From NCBI RefSeq assembly GCF_003610495.1, contig NZ_RAPK01000006.1, positions 243,241 to 307,240 of the forward strand: a stretch of DNA of 64,000 bases. Direction: 5' to 3'. Source of the stretch: Sinobaca qinghaiensis. Lineage in GTDB: Bacteria; Bacillota; Bacilli; Bacillales; Marinococcaceae. The position numbers were made by a program, and so were the translations under genes. How positions within the stretch are numbered: the stretch's first letter is position 1; every line of letters begins with the position of its first letter. The notes below the pieces were generated by a model. It was not told the origin of the DNA, ran no database searches, and saw only the letters and a program-made list of their open reading frames with translations. Shown piece after piece: positions 15,774-24,399 of the stretch.

Positions 15774-16005
15774 ATCGTTCTGTTGTCAGCCATTTAAAGA
15801 AAGACTTCATATTTCCCCGGAAGTCCTTTCTGCCGTCCAGACGGCGGCCGATAATAATTCCAGCTGCCAGGAGCAGAGTGACTAGAAGGGCCTCTCCAAA
15901 TCCCCAAAGCAGAAAAACGATTCCGGCAGCAACAGCGGCTGTAAGACCAACGATCCGGCCTTTATAAGGCAGGAGCATTTCCAGAAAATCTGATTGATTT
16001 TGCAT
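15772..16005 (-). CDS. DUF2273 small membrane protein
   Basis: A 77-residue protein with two hydrophobic helices (GRIVGLTAAVAAGIVFLLWGF; ALLVTLLLAAGIIIGRRLDG) and a charged tail containing KDFRGNMKSFFKWL. This is the DUF2273 pattern found with Asp23 and AmaP envelope-stress genes. The ATG at 16005 follows GGAGG; an in-frame ATG four codons upstream lies inside the ribosome site. It is transcribed away from the Asp23 gene, whereas in many Firmicutes the two share an operon. Probable role: membrane anchor or partner of Asp23. Confidence 0.8.
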   Translation of the reverse strand: MQNQSDFLEMLLPYKGRIVGLTAAVAAGIVFLLWGFGEALLVTLLLAAGIIIGRRLDGRKDFRGNMKSFFKWLTTER

Positions 16006-16191
16006 AAATTCCTCCATTTTCTACATTATAACTACGAGCGCAGTACTATTTTTCTTTTGTATACTATCTCCCTTATTTGGCATTTTGAAACGCTTTAAAG
16101 GGGAAGGACTTTCTACGGAAATAGGATTACAACTATATAAAAAAGGGAAAGGAGATACCATAACGATATTACGTATAAAGGAGCTAATAAC

Positions 16192-16608
16192 ATGGCAGAA
16201 ATAAATAACCAGAATAACCAGGAAGAAAAAGAACTTCAGTTCAGTAACGAAGTAATTAAGAAAATTGCAGCATTGAGCGCTTCCGAGGTAGAAGGAATTC
16301 TATCATTGAGCGGCGGAGTAGCCGAAGGATTTGCGGAGCGTCTGGGCCGTAAAAGCCTGACTAAGGGAGTAAGCGCAGAAACCGGCGAAAAGCAGGCAGC
16401 AATTGAACTGAATGTTATCGCGAAGTATGGCGCTAACGTGCCGCAGGTATTTCAGGAAGTAAAAAGAAGAATTACTGAAAATGTAAGACAGATGACGGGG
16501 CTTGAAGTAGTAGAAGTAAAAATGTTTGTAGACGATGTGGATGTTGAAGGAGACAGAAAGCTCGGAGAAGAGCCGGAAGCTCAGGAAACAACAGGACGTC
16601 TCGAGTAG
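16192..16608 (+). CDS. Asp23/Gls24-family envelope stress protein
   Basis: A 138-residue cytoplasmic protein with the Asp23 core: NEVIKKIAALSASEVEGILSLSGG, then ELNVIAKYGANVPQVFQEVKRRI and VVEVKMFVDDVDV. Family members assemble at the membrane on an anchor (AmaP in Staphylococcus) and guard against envelope or alkaline stress. AAAGGAG lies 8 nt before the ATG. It is followed by a 37-residue gene and then a terminator; DUF2273 is divergent. A SigB promoter was looked for and not found. The acidic tail (EEPEAQETTGRLE) is typical. Confidence 0.9.
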   Translation: MAEINNQNNQEEKELQFSNEVIKKIAALSASEVEGILSLSGGVAEGFAERLGRKSLTKGVSAETGEKQAAIELNVIAKYGANVPQVFQEVKRRITENVRQMTGLEVVEVKMFVDDVDVEGDRKLGEEPEAQETTGRLE

Positions 16609-16663
16609 TATTACGTTTAAACCAGGCTATTATAACTCTATCTAATTAAAGGGGAACTTGCAT

Positions 16664-16777
16664 ATGTTTAGAATGGTAAGAAGATTATTTAAATACGGCG
16701 TGATGGCGGCACCATTTATTAAGAAGGGCTATAACAAATACAAATCAAAAAAACGCCCATCTGATACTACACGCTAA
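16664..16777 (+). CDS. 37-residue basic protein behind Asp23
   Basis: The frame MFRMVRRLFKYGVMAAPFIK continues with a Lys-rich tail and ends RPSDTTR. It has AAAGGGGA 8 nt before its ATG, lies 55 bp after asp23 and ends 7 bp before a terminator, so it is the second gene of the unit. An amphipathic helix with Arg/Lys on one face and a hydrophobic middle suggests peripheral membrane contact. I know no function. Position and basic charge make an Asp23 or DUF2273 partner plausible, by inference only. Confidence 0.68.
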   Translation: MFRMVRRLFKYGVMAAPFIKKGYNKYKSKKRPSDTTR

Positions 16778-16784
16778 TAATATC

Positions 16785-16807
16785 CCCGGCGGGAGCCGGG
16801 TTTTTTT
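16785..16807 (+). terminator. Terminator of the Asp23 unit
   Basis: The stem CCCGGC-GGGA-GCCGGG is followed by TTTTTTTATA. Confidence 0.9.
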
Positions 16808-16842
16808 ATACTTAGATTACAAGGATTTAATAGGAGGATGCT

Positions 16843-17589
16843 ATGTCTTTTGAAAATAAAACAGTAGTAGTAACAGGTGCAGCTAAAGGAATCGGACTGG
16901 CAGCAGCCCGGATGTATGCTGAAAAAGGAGCTGCGGTAGTACTGGCTGATATCGATGAGAAAGGACAGGCTGAGGCAGAGGAAATGCAGAATAGAAGCCT
17001 CAAAGCTATTTTCATCAAAACAGACGTGACCCGCGAAAGTTCAGTATCTTACTTAATGAACAGAGTGTACGAAATATACGGAACGATTGATGTGCTCATA
17101 AATAATGCAGGAATGGAAGCATTTCTATCACCATTCGAAATTACGTTGGAAGAATGGGAAAATGTAATGCAAACCAACCTGCGGAGCGTCTTCCTGGGCA
17201 CGAGGGAAGCAGCTAAAGTAATGAGACAGACGCAGAATGGGGGAGCCATCGTTAATATTGCTTCCACCAGAGCAATGATGTCAGAGCCCCACTCTGAAGC
17301 ATATGCGGCTTCTAAAGCGGGCATCATCGGCTTAACCCATTCATTTGCGGCTTCGTTAAGTCCTTATAACATTACAGTGAACGCTGTTTCACCGGGATGG
17401 ATTGAAACAGGGGATTACGAAAAGCTTTCTATTCATGATCATACGCAGCATTTATCGAATCGGGTAGGGCGGCCGGCAGATGTAGCGAAAGCCTGTCTCT
17501 ACTTATCTGAAGAAACCAATGATTTTGTAACAGGGACAAATCTGGTTATAGACGGTGGAATGACAAGAAAAATGATTTATGAAGAATAG
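16843..17589 (+). CDS. Short-chain dehydrogenase/reductase
   Basis: A 248-residue classical SDR. It has the cofactor motif VTGAAKGIGLAAA, NNAG (LINNAGMEA), catalytic Ser in NIASTRAM, the YAASK pair (Tyr-x-x-x-Lys) and PGWIETGDY. An Asp at the end of beta-2 (LADIDEKG) suggests NAD(H) rather than NADP(H). FabG- and glucose dehydrogenase-like enzymes share this layout, so the substrate is open. AGGAGG is 5 nt before the ATG. The gene converges on the OsmC gene with 1 bp between them, leaving no room for a terminator. Confidence 0.88.
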   Translation: MSFENKTVVVTGAAKGIGLAAARMYAEKGAAVVLADIDEKGQAEAEEMQNRSLKAIFIKTDVTRESSVSYLMNRVYEIYGTIDVLINNAGMEAFLSPFEITLEEWENVMQTNLRSVFLGTREAAKVMRQTQNGGAIVNIASTRAMMSEPHSEAYAASKAGIIGLTHSFAASLSPYNITVNAVSPGWIETGDYEKLSIHDHTQHLSNRVGRPADVAKACLYLSEETNDFVTGTNLVIDGGMTRKMIYEE

Positions 17590-17590
17590 G

Positions 17591-18040
17591 TCAGGAAAAG
17601 CGGCGGATCGCAGGGTGGACGGAAACAGATATATTTCCGGCAACCGCTCTGGAGATCATGCAGCTTTTTTCTGCTTTATCGGCGAGCCGCATGGCTTTTG
17701 CCTCTTCCTTTTCTGTGACAGAGGAAGCAAGCAGTAAATTCGGATAATGAATAATCTCTTTGTACGTAAAAACGCCATTTGTTACATCAACGAGTCCTTT
17801 ACTTTCCATAGAGAGCTTTTCTGTTTTGATACCTGCTCGTTCCAGCATGGCGGCAAAGGTTATAATATAACAGGTGGCAGCGGCTCCAAGAAGCATTTCA
17901 TCTGGATTGGTTCCAATACCGGGTCCATCCATTTCCGCAGGAATAGAGATAGCCGTTTCCAGGTGTTCTGAAGACAATGTTCCAACGCTGCTGCGGCCTT
18001 CCGGCCATTGCGTCGTAACGATAAAAGGGTGCAGAGCCAA
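17591..18040 (-). CDS. OsmC/Ohr-family peroxiredoxin-like protein
   Basis: About 149 residues. The two redox Cys of the OsmC fold are present, one in GAAATCYIITFAAMLERAG and one in AEKSCMISRAV. The first helix carries NPDEMLLGAAATC as in the SACOL1771/YhfA-like branch. The family reduces organic hydroperoxides with its Cys pair. The start is set to TTG at 18040, 8 nt after AAGGAG; the GTG at 18049 overlaps that ribosome site. It is a single gene with no operon partner on its strand. Confidence 0.85.
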   Translation of the reverse strand: MALHPFIVTTQWPEGRSSVGTLSSEHLETAISIPAEMDGPGIGTNPDEMLLGAAATCYIITFAAMLERAGIKTEKLSMESKGLVDVTNGVFTYKEIIHYPNLLLASSVTEKEEAKAMRLADKAEKSCMISRAVAGNISVSVHPAIRRFS

Positions 18041-18125
18041 ACCTATCACTCCTTAAATATAATGGGATATCCTTTTAAACTAACGAAATACAGTTCTTAT
18101 TTCAAGAAATATCTTCCATGCTGTC

Positions 18126-18187
18126 TTGACAAGGCTTACATACAAACTGTACGATAAGATTACGTTTAATGGAATCGATTCCATTAA
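18126..18187 (+). promoter_or_regulatory. SigA promoter and 22-bp palindromic operator of the GH32 gene
   Basis: TTGACA (18126-18131), 18 nt, TACGAT (18150-18155). Just downstream, 18166-18187 is a perfect 22-bp palindrome with half-site TTAATGGAATC. A perfect dyad with a central CG at the start point is typical of LacI-family repressors; a ScrR/SacR-like regulator outside the window is expected. Confidence 0.75.
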
Positions 18188-18213
18188 TGAAATAAAGGAA
18201 GGGCGGTAAATGA

Positions 18214-19671
18214 ATGAATTGGCTTCTGACAAATAAAAACAAACGTCTTACTCCTGAAAATAGTAAAGAACTTGAATATATAAAAAAGCAGGTAGCAGAT
18301 TCCCCCTGGCGCCAAGTGTTTCATATCCAGCCGGAAAGCGGCCTGTTAAATGACCCGAATGGTTTCGCTTTTTTTAATGGCGAATATCATTTATTTTACC
18401 AATGGTATCCATTTGGTCCGGTGCATGGGTTAAAGCATTGGTATCATCTGACATCGGAGAATTTAGTGGACTGGAAAAGCCACGGCGCAGCGCTTGCTCC
18501 TGATATCTATGAAGACCGTCATGGTGTTTATTCCGGCAGCGGTTTAGCGGTAAAGGAAAAGCTATATCTGTTTTATACCGGGAACACGAAGCTGGATAAT
18601 GGAGAGAGGGTGCCTTTCCAATGCTCCTGTGCAATGAGGACTGATGGGACATTTGAAGAAAAAAAGGTGCTGATGGAAGGGGCTCCGGAGGGCTATACAC
18701 CCCACTTCAGAGATCCGAAAGTATGGCAGGCGGAGGACGGCATGTATTATGCAGTCATTGGAGGCCAGCGCGTCGACCTTACGGGCGCCATTCTTCTATA
18801 CGTATCCGCTGATCTGGAAACCTGGGAATGCAAAGGAGAAGTTCAAACTAGTCTGCCGTCGTTTGGGTACATGTGGGAATGTCCGGATTATTTTGAAATA
18901 CAGGGAAACGGAATTTTGATGTTTTCCCCACAGGGCATCGAAGCTGAAGGCGACAGCTTTCAAAATATTTATCAGTCCGGCTATATTATGGGTGAGCCGC
19001 TGGATTTAGCCTCAGGCCGACTGGAGCACGGTGCTTTCAGAGAATGGGATCACGGTTTTGACTTTTATGCCCCGCAGACAACGGAAAGTCCGTATGGCAG
19101 AAGGATTTTAATCGGCTGGATGGGGCTGCCGGATCAAAGCTATCCGACCGATCGTTTTGGATGGGCCCACTGCCTGACGCTTCCAAGAGAAATTGTTTTT
19201 GAAAACGGGGAACTCCGGCAGCAGCCGGTGAAAGAGCTGAAGAATAAACGAAACGAAGCAGAACATCAAACCTGGAATAACGCAGACGAGCTGATGGATG
19301 GACAAGCATATGAGCTTGATATTCGTTTTGATTCACTGCCGGATACACCTTTTTCTTTGCACGTACGGGAAGGCAGACAGGAGAGAACAACGCTGCACTA
19401 TGACCCCCGGGATAGGAAGCTGGTTCTGGATCGATCAGACAGCGGCGAACCGTTAAATGAAGAGTATGGTACGACGAGAGCTGCATTACTTTCCTACCCG
19501 CTTGCAACCCTTAGAATATTCGTGGATGTCTCTTCCATAGAAATATTCGCAAATGATGGAGAATGTGTCTTTACTTCGCGGATTTTTCCGAAAGAAGACA
19601 GCAATGGAATCCGAATGCAGGCAGATGCCGGCGGTCTGGTCTTTCATGCAGAAAAATGGGAATATAAATAA
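18214..19671 (+). CDS. GH32 sucrose-6-phosphate hydrolase (sucrase)
   Basis: This 485-residue cytoplasmic enzyme has a five-bladed propeller and a C-terminal beta-sandwich. The nucleophile is Asp47 in GLLNDPNG, the stabiliser is in HFRDPKV, and the acid/base Glu is in MWECPDYF. No signal peptide favours action on imported sucrose-6-phosphate over secreted levanase. The true start is 18214, because the ATG at 18210 runs into a stop after eight codons. It stands alone; no PTS or fructokinase is adjacent. An operator overlaps the promoter. Exact substrate (sucrose-6-P, sucrose or fructan oligomers) is inferred from length and location. Confidence 0.92.
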   Translation: MNWLLTNKNKRLTPENSKELEYIKKQVADSPWRQVFHIQPESGLLNDPNGFAFFNGEYHLFYQWYPFGPVHGLKHWYHLTSENLVDWKSHGAALAPDIYEDRHGVYSGSGLAVKEKLYLFYTGNTKLDNGERVPFQCSCAMRTDGTFEEKKVLMEGAPEGYTPHFRDPKVWQAEDGMYYAVIGGQRVDLTGAILLYVSADLETWECKGEVQTSLPSFGYMWECPDYFEIQGNGILMFSPQGIEAEGDSFQNIYQSGYIMGEPLDLASGRLEHGAFREWDHGFDFYAPQTTESPYGRRILIGWMGLPDQSYPTDRFGWAHCLTLPREIVFENGELRQQPVKELKNKRNEAEHQTWNNADELMDGQAYELDIRFDSLPDTPFSLHVREGRQERTTLHYDPRDRKLVLDRSDSGEPLNEEYGTTRAALLSYPLATLRIFVDVSSIEIFANDGECVFTSRIFPKEDSNGIRMQADAGGLVFHAEKWEYK

Positions 19672-19705
19672 AACCACAGCCCTTTTTAACAGGGCTGTGG
19701 TTTTT
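19671..19705. terminator. Bidirectional terminator, GH32 / ureohydrolase
   Basis: The stem AAACCACAGCCCT / AGGGCTGTGGTTT, flanked by A and T runs, lies between convergent genes. Confidence 0.88.
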
Positions 19706-19707
19706 AG

Positions 19708-20655
19708 CTATTTCAGCTGGTCGCGTTTATGCATGGCAACGAGTGTAATCATTTCAAAAGCAACAGCAGAAGCGAGGGCCGCGGTAATCTCTCCATGATC
19801 ATAGGCAGGCAGCACTTCAACCAGGTCAAATCCTTTAATATTTAATCCGTATAATCCTCTGACATATTCAAGCGCTTCGTGGCTTGTAGGGCCGCCGACT
19901 TCCGGGGTTCCTGTACCGGGGGCATAGGCAGGATCCACAAAATCAATGTCGTAGGAAACAAAAGCAGGGGCATCGCCAACGCGCTCTCGTACCTGGCGGA
20001 GGACTTCCTCATAGCCGAGCTTATGCACGTCACGCATCGGAATGGTTTTAAAACCCAGATCTTCAGGATCGGTCACGTCGTGAGGTCCGTAAAGCGGCCC
20101 GCGGAGGCCGACCTGGATAGAGCGGGAGGTGTCAATCAATCCTTCCTCAACGGCCCGGCGGAAAGGAGTGCCGTGCATGTATTTCTCGCCAAAATAGTTA
20201 TCCCATGTGTCGCTGTGGGAATCAAAATGAATCAGAGCGACCGGGCCGTATTTTTTGGCAAAAGCACGTAGATGACCAAGGCTTACAGAATGATCCCCGC
20301 CTAGTATAACGGGAGTAACATCATCTGCAAGAATAGTGGAAAGCTGTTCTTCCACGAGTTCATAAGAGCGGTGAATGTTCTGCGGAACCGTGTCAAAATC
20401 TCCATAATCGACGCCCGAGCAGTAGTCGAATATATCAATTTCCTGATCCGGATTATACGGACGGAGCAGGATGGAGAAGTTACGGATATGCTGAGGGCCT
20501 CCTCTCGCTCCAATCCGATTTGATACCGCGGTATCGAAAGGGTTTCCGACAACCACGAAATCAACGTCCTTTGTTGTGCGGATATTTTCCAGACGCATAA
20601 ACGTGCGCACTCCGGTATAACGGGGGCTTAATGAAGAATCCTTTGGTCTGTACAT
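19708..20655 (-). CDS. Agmatinase/arginase-family ureohydrolase
   Basis: A 315-residue binuclear-Mn ureohydrolase. The metal ligands are seen in GGDHSVSLGH, HFDSHSDTW and SYDIDFVDPAYAPGTGTPEVGG. Such enzymes release urea from agmatine, guanidinobutyrate or related guanidines. The FDSHSD variant (instead of DAHxD) and length do not settle which. It is 24 bp after yjiH in a unit with a sigma-54 promoter. The neighbouring unit holds aldehyde dehydrogenase, aminotransferase and nitrilase. This fits either agmatine to putrescine or 4-guanidinobutyrate to GABA. Confidence 0.88.
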   Translation of the reverse strand: MYRPKDSSLSPRYTGVRTFMRLENIRTTKDVDFVVVGNPFDTAVSNRIGARGGPQHIRNFSILLRPYNPDQEIDIFDYCSGVDYGDFDTVPQNIHRSYELVEEQLSTILADDVTPVILGGDHSVSLGHLRAFAKKYGPVALIHFDSHSDTWDNYFGEKYMHGTPFRRAVEEGLIDTSRSIQVGLRGPLYGPHDVTDPEDLGFKTIPMRDVHKLGYEEVLRQVRERVGDAPAFVSYDIDFVDPAYAPGTGTPEVGGPTSHEALEYVRGLYGLNIKGFDLVEVLPAYDHGEITAALASAVAFEMITLVAMHKRDQLK

Positions 20656-20679
20656 ATGTAATCCTCCTAGAATGTCATA

Positions 20680-22071
20680 TTAGAAAAAGAAAAGGTGAGC
20701 CATAGCAACAATAATTGGCAGCGTAATGATCGTCCGCTGAATAAAGACAATAATAAGGTCAAGCAGAGACAATGGAATTTTGGAACGAAGCAGCAGAATT
20801 CCTACTTCTGACATGTACACAAGCTGTGTCATAGAAAGGGCAGCAATAACAAACCGGGTCAATTCACTTTCGATCCCGCTTCCAATAACAGCTGGAAGAA
20901 ACATGTCCGCAAACCCTACAATCATAGCCGGAGCCGCAGCGCCTGCTTCAGGAATGGCCATCCACTCCAGGACCGGTACAAGCGGATAGGATAAAATCGT
21001 AAAAATAGGCGTGAATTCTGCCGTTAAAAGAGCCAGGGTTCCCAGTCCCATAACGAGTGGGATTAGACCGAACCAGATATCGAGTACATTTTTAGTGCCG
21101 TTTACGGCAAGTTCTTTAGGACCGGTTACTTCTGACGCTTTAGCCACTGCTTTTTCAGCAGCCCAGCGCAGTCTTGTTTTACCTTCCGGTACATCTTCGG
21201 AAATCTGTTTGCCGACCGGCTCATAGTATACGTCGGATTTCCGTGAAAGCGGAGGAATACGCGGACAGATGATGGCTGCGGCAAGACCGGCAACTACCAC
21301 TGTCAGGTAAAATTGGATGAACATATGATCGAGTCCGATAAATTGAATGACTACAAGGCTGAAAGCAATAGAAGCTACAGAGAAGTTAGTGGCAATGACA
21401 GAAGCTTCTCTTTTTGTATAAAAGCCGCCTTCATACTGCTGGGTAGTAATCAGCACGCCGACTGTACCGCTTCCCATCCAGGAAGCCATCGCATCAATGG
21501 AAGATCGGCCGGGGAGCTTGAATAATGGACGCATCAGAGAGCGGACGAGCGTGCCGATAAATTCCATTAAGCCGAACTGCAGCAGAAGCGGCATGAGGAA
21601 TCCTGCCACGAGAAACCACGTAGTCAATACAGGCACTAAATCATAAAGTACGGTCCCTCCCGTCAGGTCGGACCATATCATCTCCGGTCCTATCTGGAAT
21701 AAAACCATCACGGCAAAAACGGCTCCTAAGAGTCGAAAGCCCGCCCAGACCCAGCTGACCGCAAACAGTTCACGAATGAACGGAAAACGCTGCAGCCAGG
21801 CAGCATTTTGTTTCTCAGCGGCTATCGCGGTGAGTGTCATAACCCCTGACAAAACGAGCAGCAGCGTCATAAAACCAGCGAGACCATCCTGAAATACAAG
21901 CTGGAGGGATTCGGCAGCAATACCGATGCCTATCGTCCACTGCCCCTGATAGGGAACAGGGAGCAGAAACAAAAACAAACTGACAATAGAAGCAATCAGT
22001 GCCTTGGACATATTCCGTTTCGTCCAGGTAGTTTCTAAGCTGTGCCTGTCCGCTTCTTTATTCGATTCCAT
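20680..22071 (-). CDS. YjiH-family membrane protein with nucleoside-recognition (Gate) domain
   Basis: About 463 residues and ten or so hydrophobic helices. The Gate motif is seen around LPGRSSIDAMASWMGSGTVGVLI and again at the C-terminal half (VIGSGIESELTRFVIAALS). YjiH proteins are thought to be carriers, often beside arginase/agmatinase or histidine genes, but transport has not been shown here. The ATG at 22071 is used because AAAGGATGTGGAG precedes it; the GTG at 22101 has no ribosome site. A sigma-54 promoter lies 41 bp upstream. Likely job: import of the guanidino substrate for the downstream ureohydrolase (inference). Confidence 0.85.
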   Translation of the reverse strand: MESNKEADRHSLETTWTKRNMSKALIASIVSLFLFLLPVPYQGQWTIGIGIAAESLQLVFQDGLAGFMTLLLVLSGVMTLTAIAAEKQNAAWLQRFPFIRELFAVSWVWAGFRLLGAVFAVMVLFQIGPEMIWSDLTGGTVLYDLVPVLTTWFLVAGFLMPLLLQFGLMEFIGTLVRSLMRPLFKLPGRSSIDAMASWMGSGTVGVLITTQQYEGGFYTKREASVIATNFSVASIAFSLVVIQFIGLDHMFIQFYLTVVVAGLAAAIICPRIPPLSRKSDVYYEPVGKQISEDVPEGKTRLRWAAEKAVAKASEVTGPKELAVNGTKNVLDIWFGLIPLVMGLGTLALLTAEFTPIFTILSYPLVPVLEWMAIPEAGAAAPAMIVGFADMFLPAVIGSGIESELTRFVIAALSMTQLVYMSEVGILLLRSKIPLSLLDLIIVFIQRTIITLPIIVAMAHLFFF

Positions 22072-22111
22072 ATTCTCCACATCCTTTGCAATTGTTTTCA
22101 CTTATACATAT

Positions 22112-22128
22112 TGCAAAAACCATGCCAA
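22112..22128 (-). promoter_or_regulatory. Sigma-54 (-24/-12) promoter of the yjiH-ureohydrolase unit
   Basis: The reverse strand reads TTGGCAT-GGTTT-TTGCA, with the GG and GC doublets at the required spacing. It lies between the activator gene and yjiH. Confidence 0.85.
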
Positions 22129-22130
22129 TA

Positions 22131-23510
22131 TCAGGAACGGATGTTGTATTTTTTTAATTTGCGGACGACGGAAGGCTGACTGATGCCGAGCCACTTTGCC
22201 ATTTCGGTGGTGGTCCGGCAGTTTAAAGCAGCTTCCTGCATGATGGACGCTTCGACTTCAGCAAGCGTATCCGGCAGCGTTTTGGAAAACGTATCGTACA
22301 TTTCTTTTTTAGCAGCAGGAGAGCGTGGAATGGTAATATCGTTTGCTGTTATAACGCGCGAAGAGCTTGTAACGATCAGACGCTCGATCATGTTCATCAG
22401 CTCGCGGACATTTCCTTTCCATTCCAGTTCACTTAGTAGATAGAGCGTATTTTTATCAAATGATATATCCCGGTGATGCTTTTTAGAAAACTCCTGAAGA
22501 AAATGATGAATCAGCGGAATAATGTCAGAAGAACGTTCCCGGAGCGGAGGGATCGTAATAGGAACAACATTCAGGCGGAAATATAAATCTTCACGGAAGG
22601 TATTGGCTTCGACCATTTTATCTAGTTTTTGGTTGGTAGCACTGATCAAACGAAAATCCACGGATTTCATTTTCCGGCCGCCTACCCTGTAAAACTGTTT
22701 TTCCTGGATGAATTTAAGTACCTTTACCTGATCGGCGAGGGAGAGCTCCCCAATTTCATCGAGAAAAAGCGTACCGCCTTCCGCGAGCTCTGCCAGGCCG
22801 ATTTTACCCTGACGCTGCGCCCCGGTAAAAGCGCCGCCTTCATAGCCGAAGAGTTCCGCTTCAAAAAGGGAAGCCGGAATGGCGCCGCAGTTCACTTCTA
22901 TGAAAGGTCCTTCAGTACGCATGCTTTCTTTATGAATCATCTTGGCAATCTGGGTTTTTCCAACACCGGATTCCCCGAGGAGAAGCACATTAACATCCAC
23001 ATCGGCTACTTGTTTTGCCATCTCCAGGCACCGCTTCATCTCCGGCGACTTGGCAACAAAGCCGTGCTCCTGCATGTGCCTGCTGCGAAGGTGGGTGAGC
23101 TCATGAAGCACGCGCTCCATCTCTCCTTCCATGTCCTCGAGGTAGCTTTTCATATTAACGAGTTCGGTCACATCATGCGAATAGGTGGCTACCCGCCACA
23201 GCTTTCCTTTTGTATTAAATACAGGAACCCCGGTCACAAGAAATTTTTTGTTTTCCCTCGTTGTTTGAATTAACGTAACCCGTTCTTCCTGCTTTTTAAC
23301 AAGAGGCGTCACAATGGGGGTGAAAAGACCTTCCTGTTCAAGGTCATATACAGAGCGGCCCACCAGCTCTTCATCATCGTGAAGGCCGTAAAGCTGCTTC
23401 ATTGCCGGTGTTACTTTCGTAATCACGCCGTGAATATCGGTTACTAACAGATCGTCCTTAATAGCATTTAAGATTGCTTCATTTTCTTCATTGATCGTCG
23501 TATTATTCAT
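22131..23510 (-). CDS. Sigma-54-dependent PAS/AAA+/Fis transcriptional activator
   Basis: A 459-residue enhancer-binding protein. A PAS domain (about 15-130; DIHGVITKVTPAMKQLYGL) comes first, then a linker coiled coil and an AAA+ domain (about 155-385). The last has Walker A GESGVGKTQIAK, the sigma-54 contact loop GAFTGAQ, Walker B GGTLFLDEIGEL, and Arg fingers in FREDLYFRLNVVPI. A Fis helix-turn-helix closes the protein (TTEMAKWLGISQPSVVRKLKKY). The PAS domain should sense a metabolite, as in RocR-like activators. Perfect -24/-12 promoters on both sides make it the local activator. An inverted repeat just upstream of its own gene recurs at 27.4 kb. Confidence 0.95.
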   Translation of the reverse strand: MNNTTINEENEAILNAIKDDLLVTDIHGVITKVTPAMKQLYGLHDDEELVGRSVYDLEQEGLFTPIVTPLVKKQEERVTLIQTTRENKKFLVTGVPVFNTKGKLWRVATYSHDVTELVNMKSYLEDMEGEMERVLHELTHLRSRHMQEHGFVAKSPEMKRCLEMAKQVADVDVNVLLLGESGVGKTQIAKMIHKESMRTEGPFIEVNCGAIPASLFEAELFGYEGGAFTGAQRQGKIGLAELAEGGTLFLDEIGELSLADQVKVLKFIQEKQFYRVGGRKMKSVDFRLISATNQKLDKMVEANTFREDLYFRLNVVPITIPPLRERSSDIIPLIHHFLQEFSKKHHRDISFDKNTLYLLSELEWKGNVRELMNMIERLIVTSSSRVITANDITIPRSPAAKKEMYDTFSKTLPDTLAEVEASIMQEAALNCRTTTEMAKWLGISQPSVVRKLKKYNIRS

Positions 23511-23533
23511 ATCTTTCGTCCTTTCATCCTTAA

Positions 23534-23553
23534 ATTATTCATTATTGAATAAT
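23534..23553. promoter_or_regulatory. Inverted repeat in the activator leader (candidate activator box)
   Basis: A perfect dyad ATTATTCA-TTAT-TGAATAAT lies 24 bp before the activator gene. The same TTATTCA-N4-TGAATAA pattern occurs twice at 27390-27425, upstream of the second sigma-54 promoter. Confidence 0.6.
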
Positions 23554-23601
23554 GAACAGGTTAAAAATTCCTCCGCCTGTGGACGGAGGAAATAGCATGT
23601 G

Positions 23602-24399
23602 TTAAGAAAAAATATTGGTACGGCGTTCCTGATTCATTGTATAAAACGTCTGCCGGCAGGAGTGCTGGTACGCCCTGTCTAAAGAAGGGCTGCCAATATC
23701 CGGTTTTCCGGAATGAAGCTGCTGCTGAAGCCTTCCGTCCGGTGCATAGAGAGAAGATTCTCCAAAGAATGAAAAAGGACCGCTTTCTCCCGTGTGGTTC
23801 ACTGCGGCGACATAAAGCGAATGATCACGTGCCCGTGAAGAAGCAAACCCGTGAAACGCATGCTGATACGGCTCCTCCCAGGCGCTTGGGGCCACAAGCA
23901 TGTCAGCTCCTTCCCTTGCGAGAAAAGCCGCATGCTCCGGAAAAGCCAAATCCCAGCAGATCATCACCCCGATGCGGCCTATGTCTGTTGACAGCAGCAA
24001 AGGAGTGCTTCCTTTTTTGAAAGACGGTTCTCCGCTCGTACAGTGGATTTTTCGGTAGGTGCCGGCGAGTTTCCCGGCTGGTCCGACAACGTTGACTGCA
24101 TTGTATACCTGCTTTTCTCCCGGAATCGCCTCTGCAAATCCGTAAAACAGATAAATATTGAGTTCTTTCGCAAGAGCGGAAAGGTGATCATAATGGCTGC
24201 CTTCCGCGTGGTCTGCGGACGGGGCATATGGATGGCCGGCCTGATAGCCGGACACACACATTTCCGGCAGAACAGCCGCCCCAAGGCCCGGGGAGAGCTC
24301 TTTGGCTCTTTTCACAGATTGTTTTATCATTTCTATATTTTTCTGCTCTTCGTTTACAGGGTAATGATCCTGAATCAGTGCTATTTGAGTATCTTTCAT
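23602..24399 (-). CDS. Carbon-nitrogen hydrolase (nitrilase superfamily)
   Basis: A 265-residue enzyme with the Glu-Lys-Cys triad: Glu in LPEMCVSGYQAG, Lys in YRKIHCTSGE, and Cys in IGVMICWDLAFPEH. Members hydrolyse amides, N-carbamoyl groups or nitriles. Candidates that suit the neighbours are N-carbamoylputrescine amidase, 4-guanidinobutyramide amidase or omega-amidase. It overlaps the permease gene by 4 bp (ATGA) and is last of the ALDH-permease-nitrilase operon read from a sigma-54 promoter. The C-terminus (QHSCRQTFYTMNQERRTNIFS) is normal for the family. Confidence 0.9.
   Translation of the reverse strand: MKDTQIALIQDHYPVNEEQKNIEMIKQSVKRAKELSPGLGAAVLPEMCVSGYQAGHPYAPSADHAEGSHYDHLSALAKELNIYLFYGFAEAIPGEKQVYNAVNVVGPAGKLAGTYRKIHCTSGEPSFKKGSTPLLLSTDIGRIGVMICWDLAFPEHAAFLAREGADMLVAPSAWEEPYQHAFHGFASSRARDHSLYVAAVNHTGESGPFSFFGESSLYAPDGRLQQQLHSGKPDIGSPSLDRAYQHSCRQTFYTMNQERRTNIFS

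Noticed and set aside
16018-16191. SigB promoter for asp23
   Set aside because: No convincing GTTT - 12-15 nt - GGGWAW pair was found.
22629-23273. 214-codon open frame on the plus strand over the sigma-54 activator gene
   Set aside because: It is antisense to a full-length, motif-complete gene, has no ribosome site, and gives a Phe/His/Cys-rich product typical of shadow frames.
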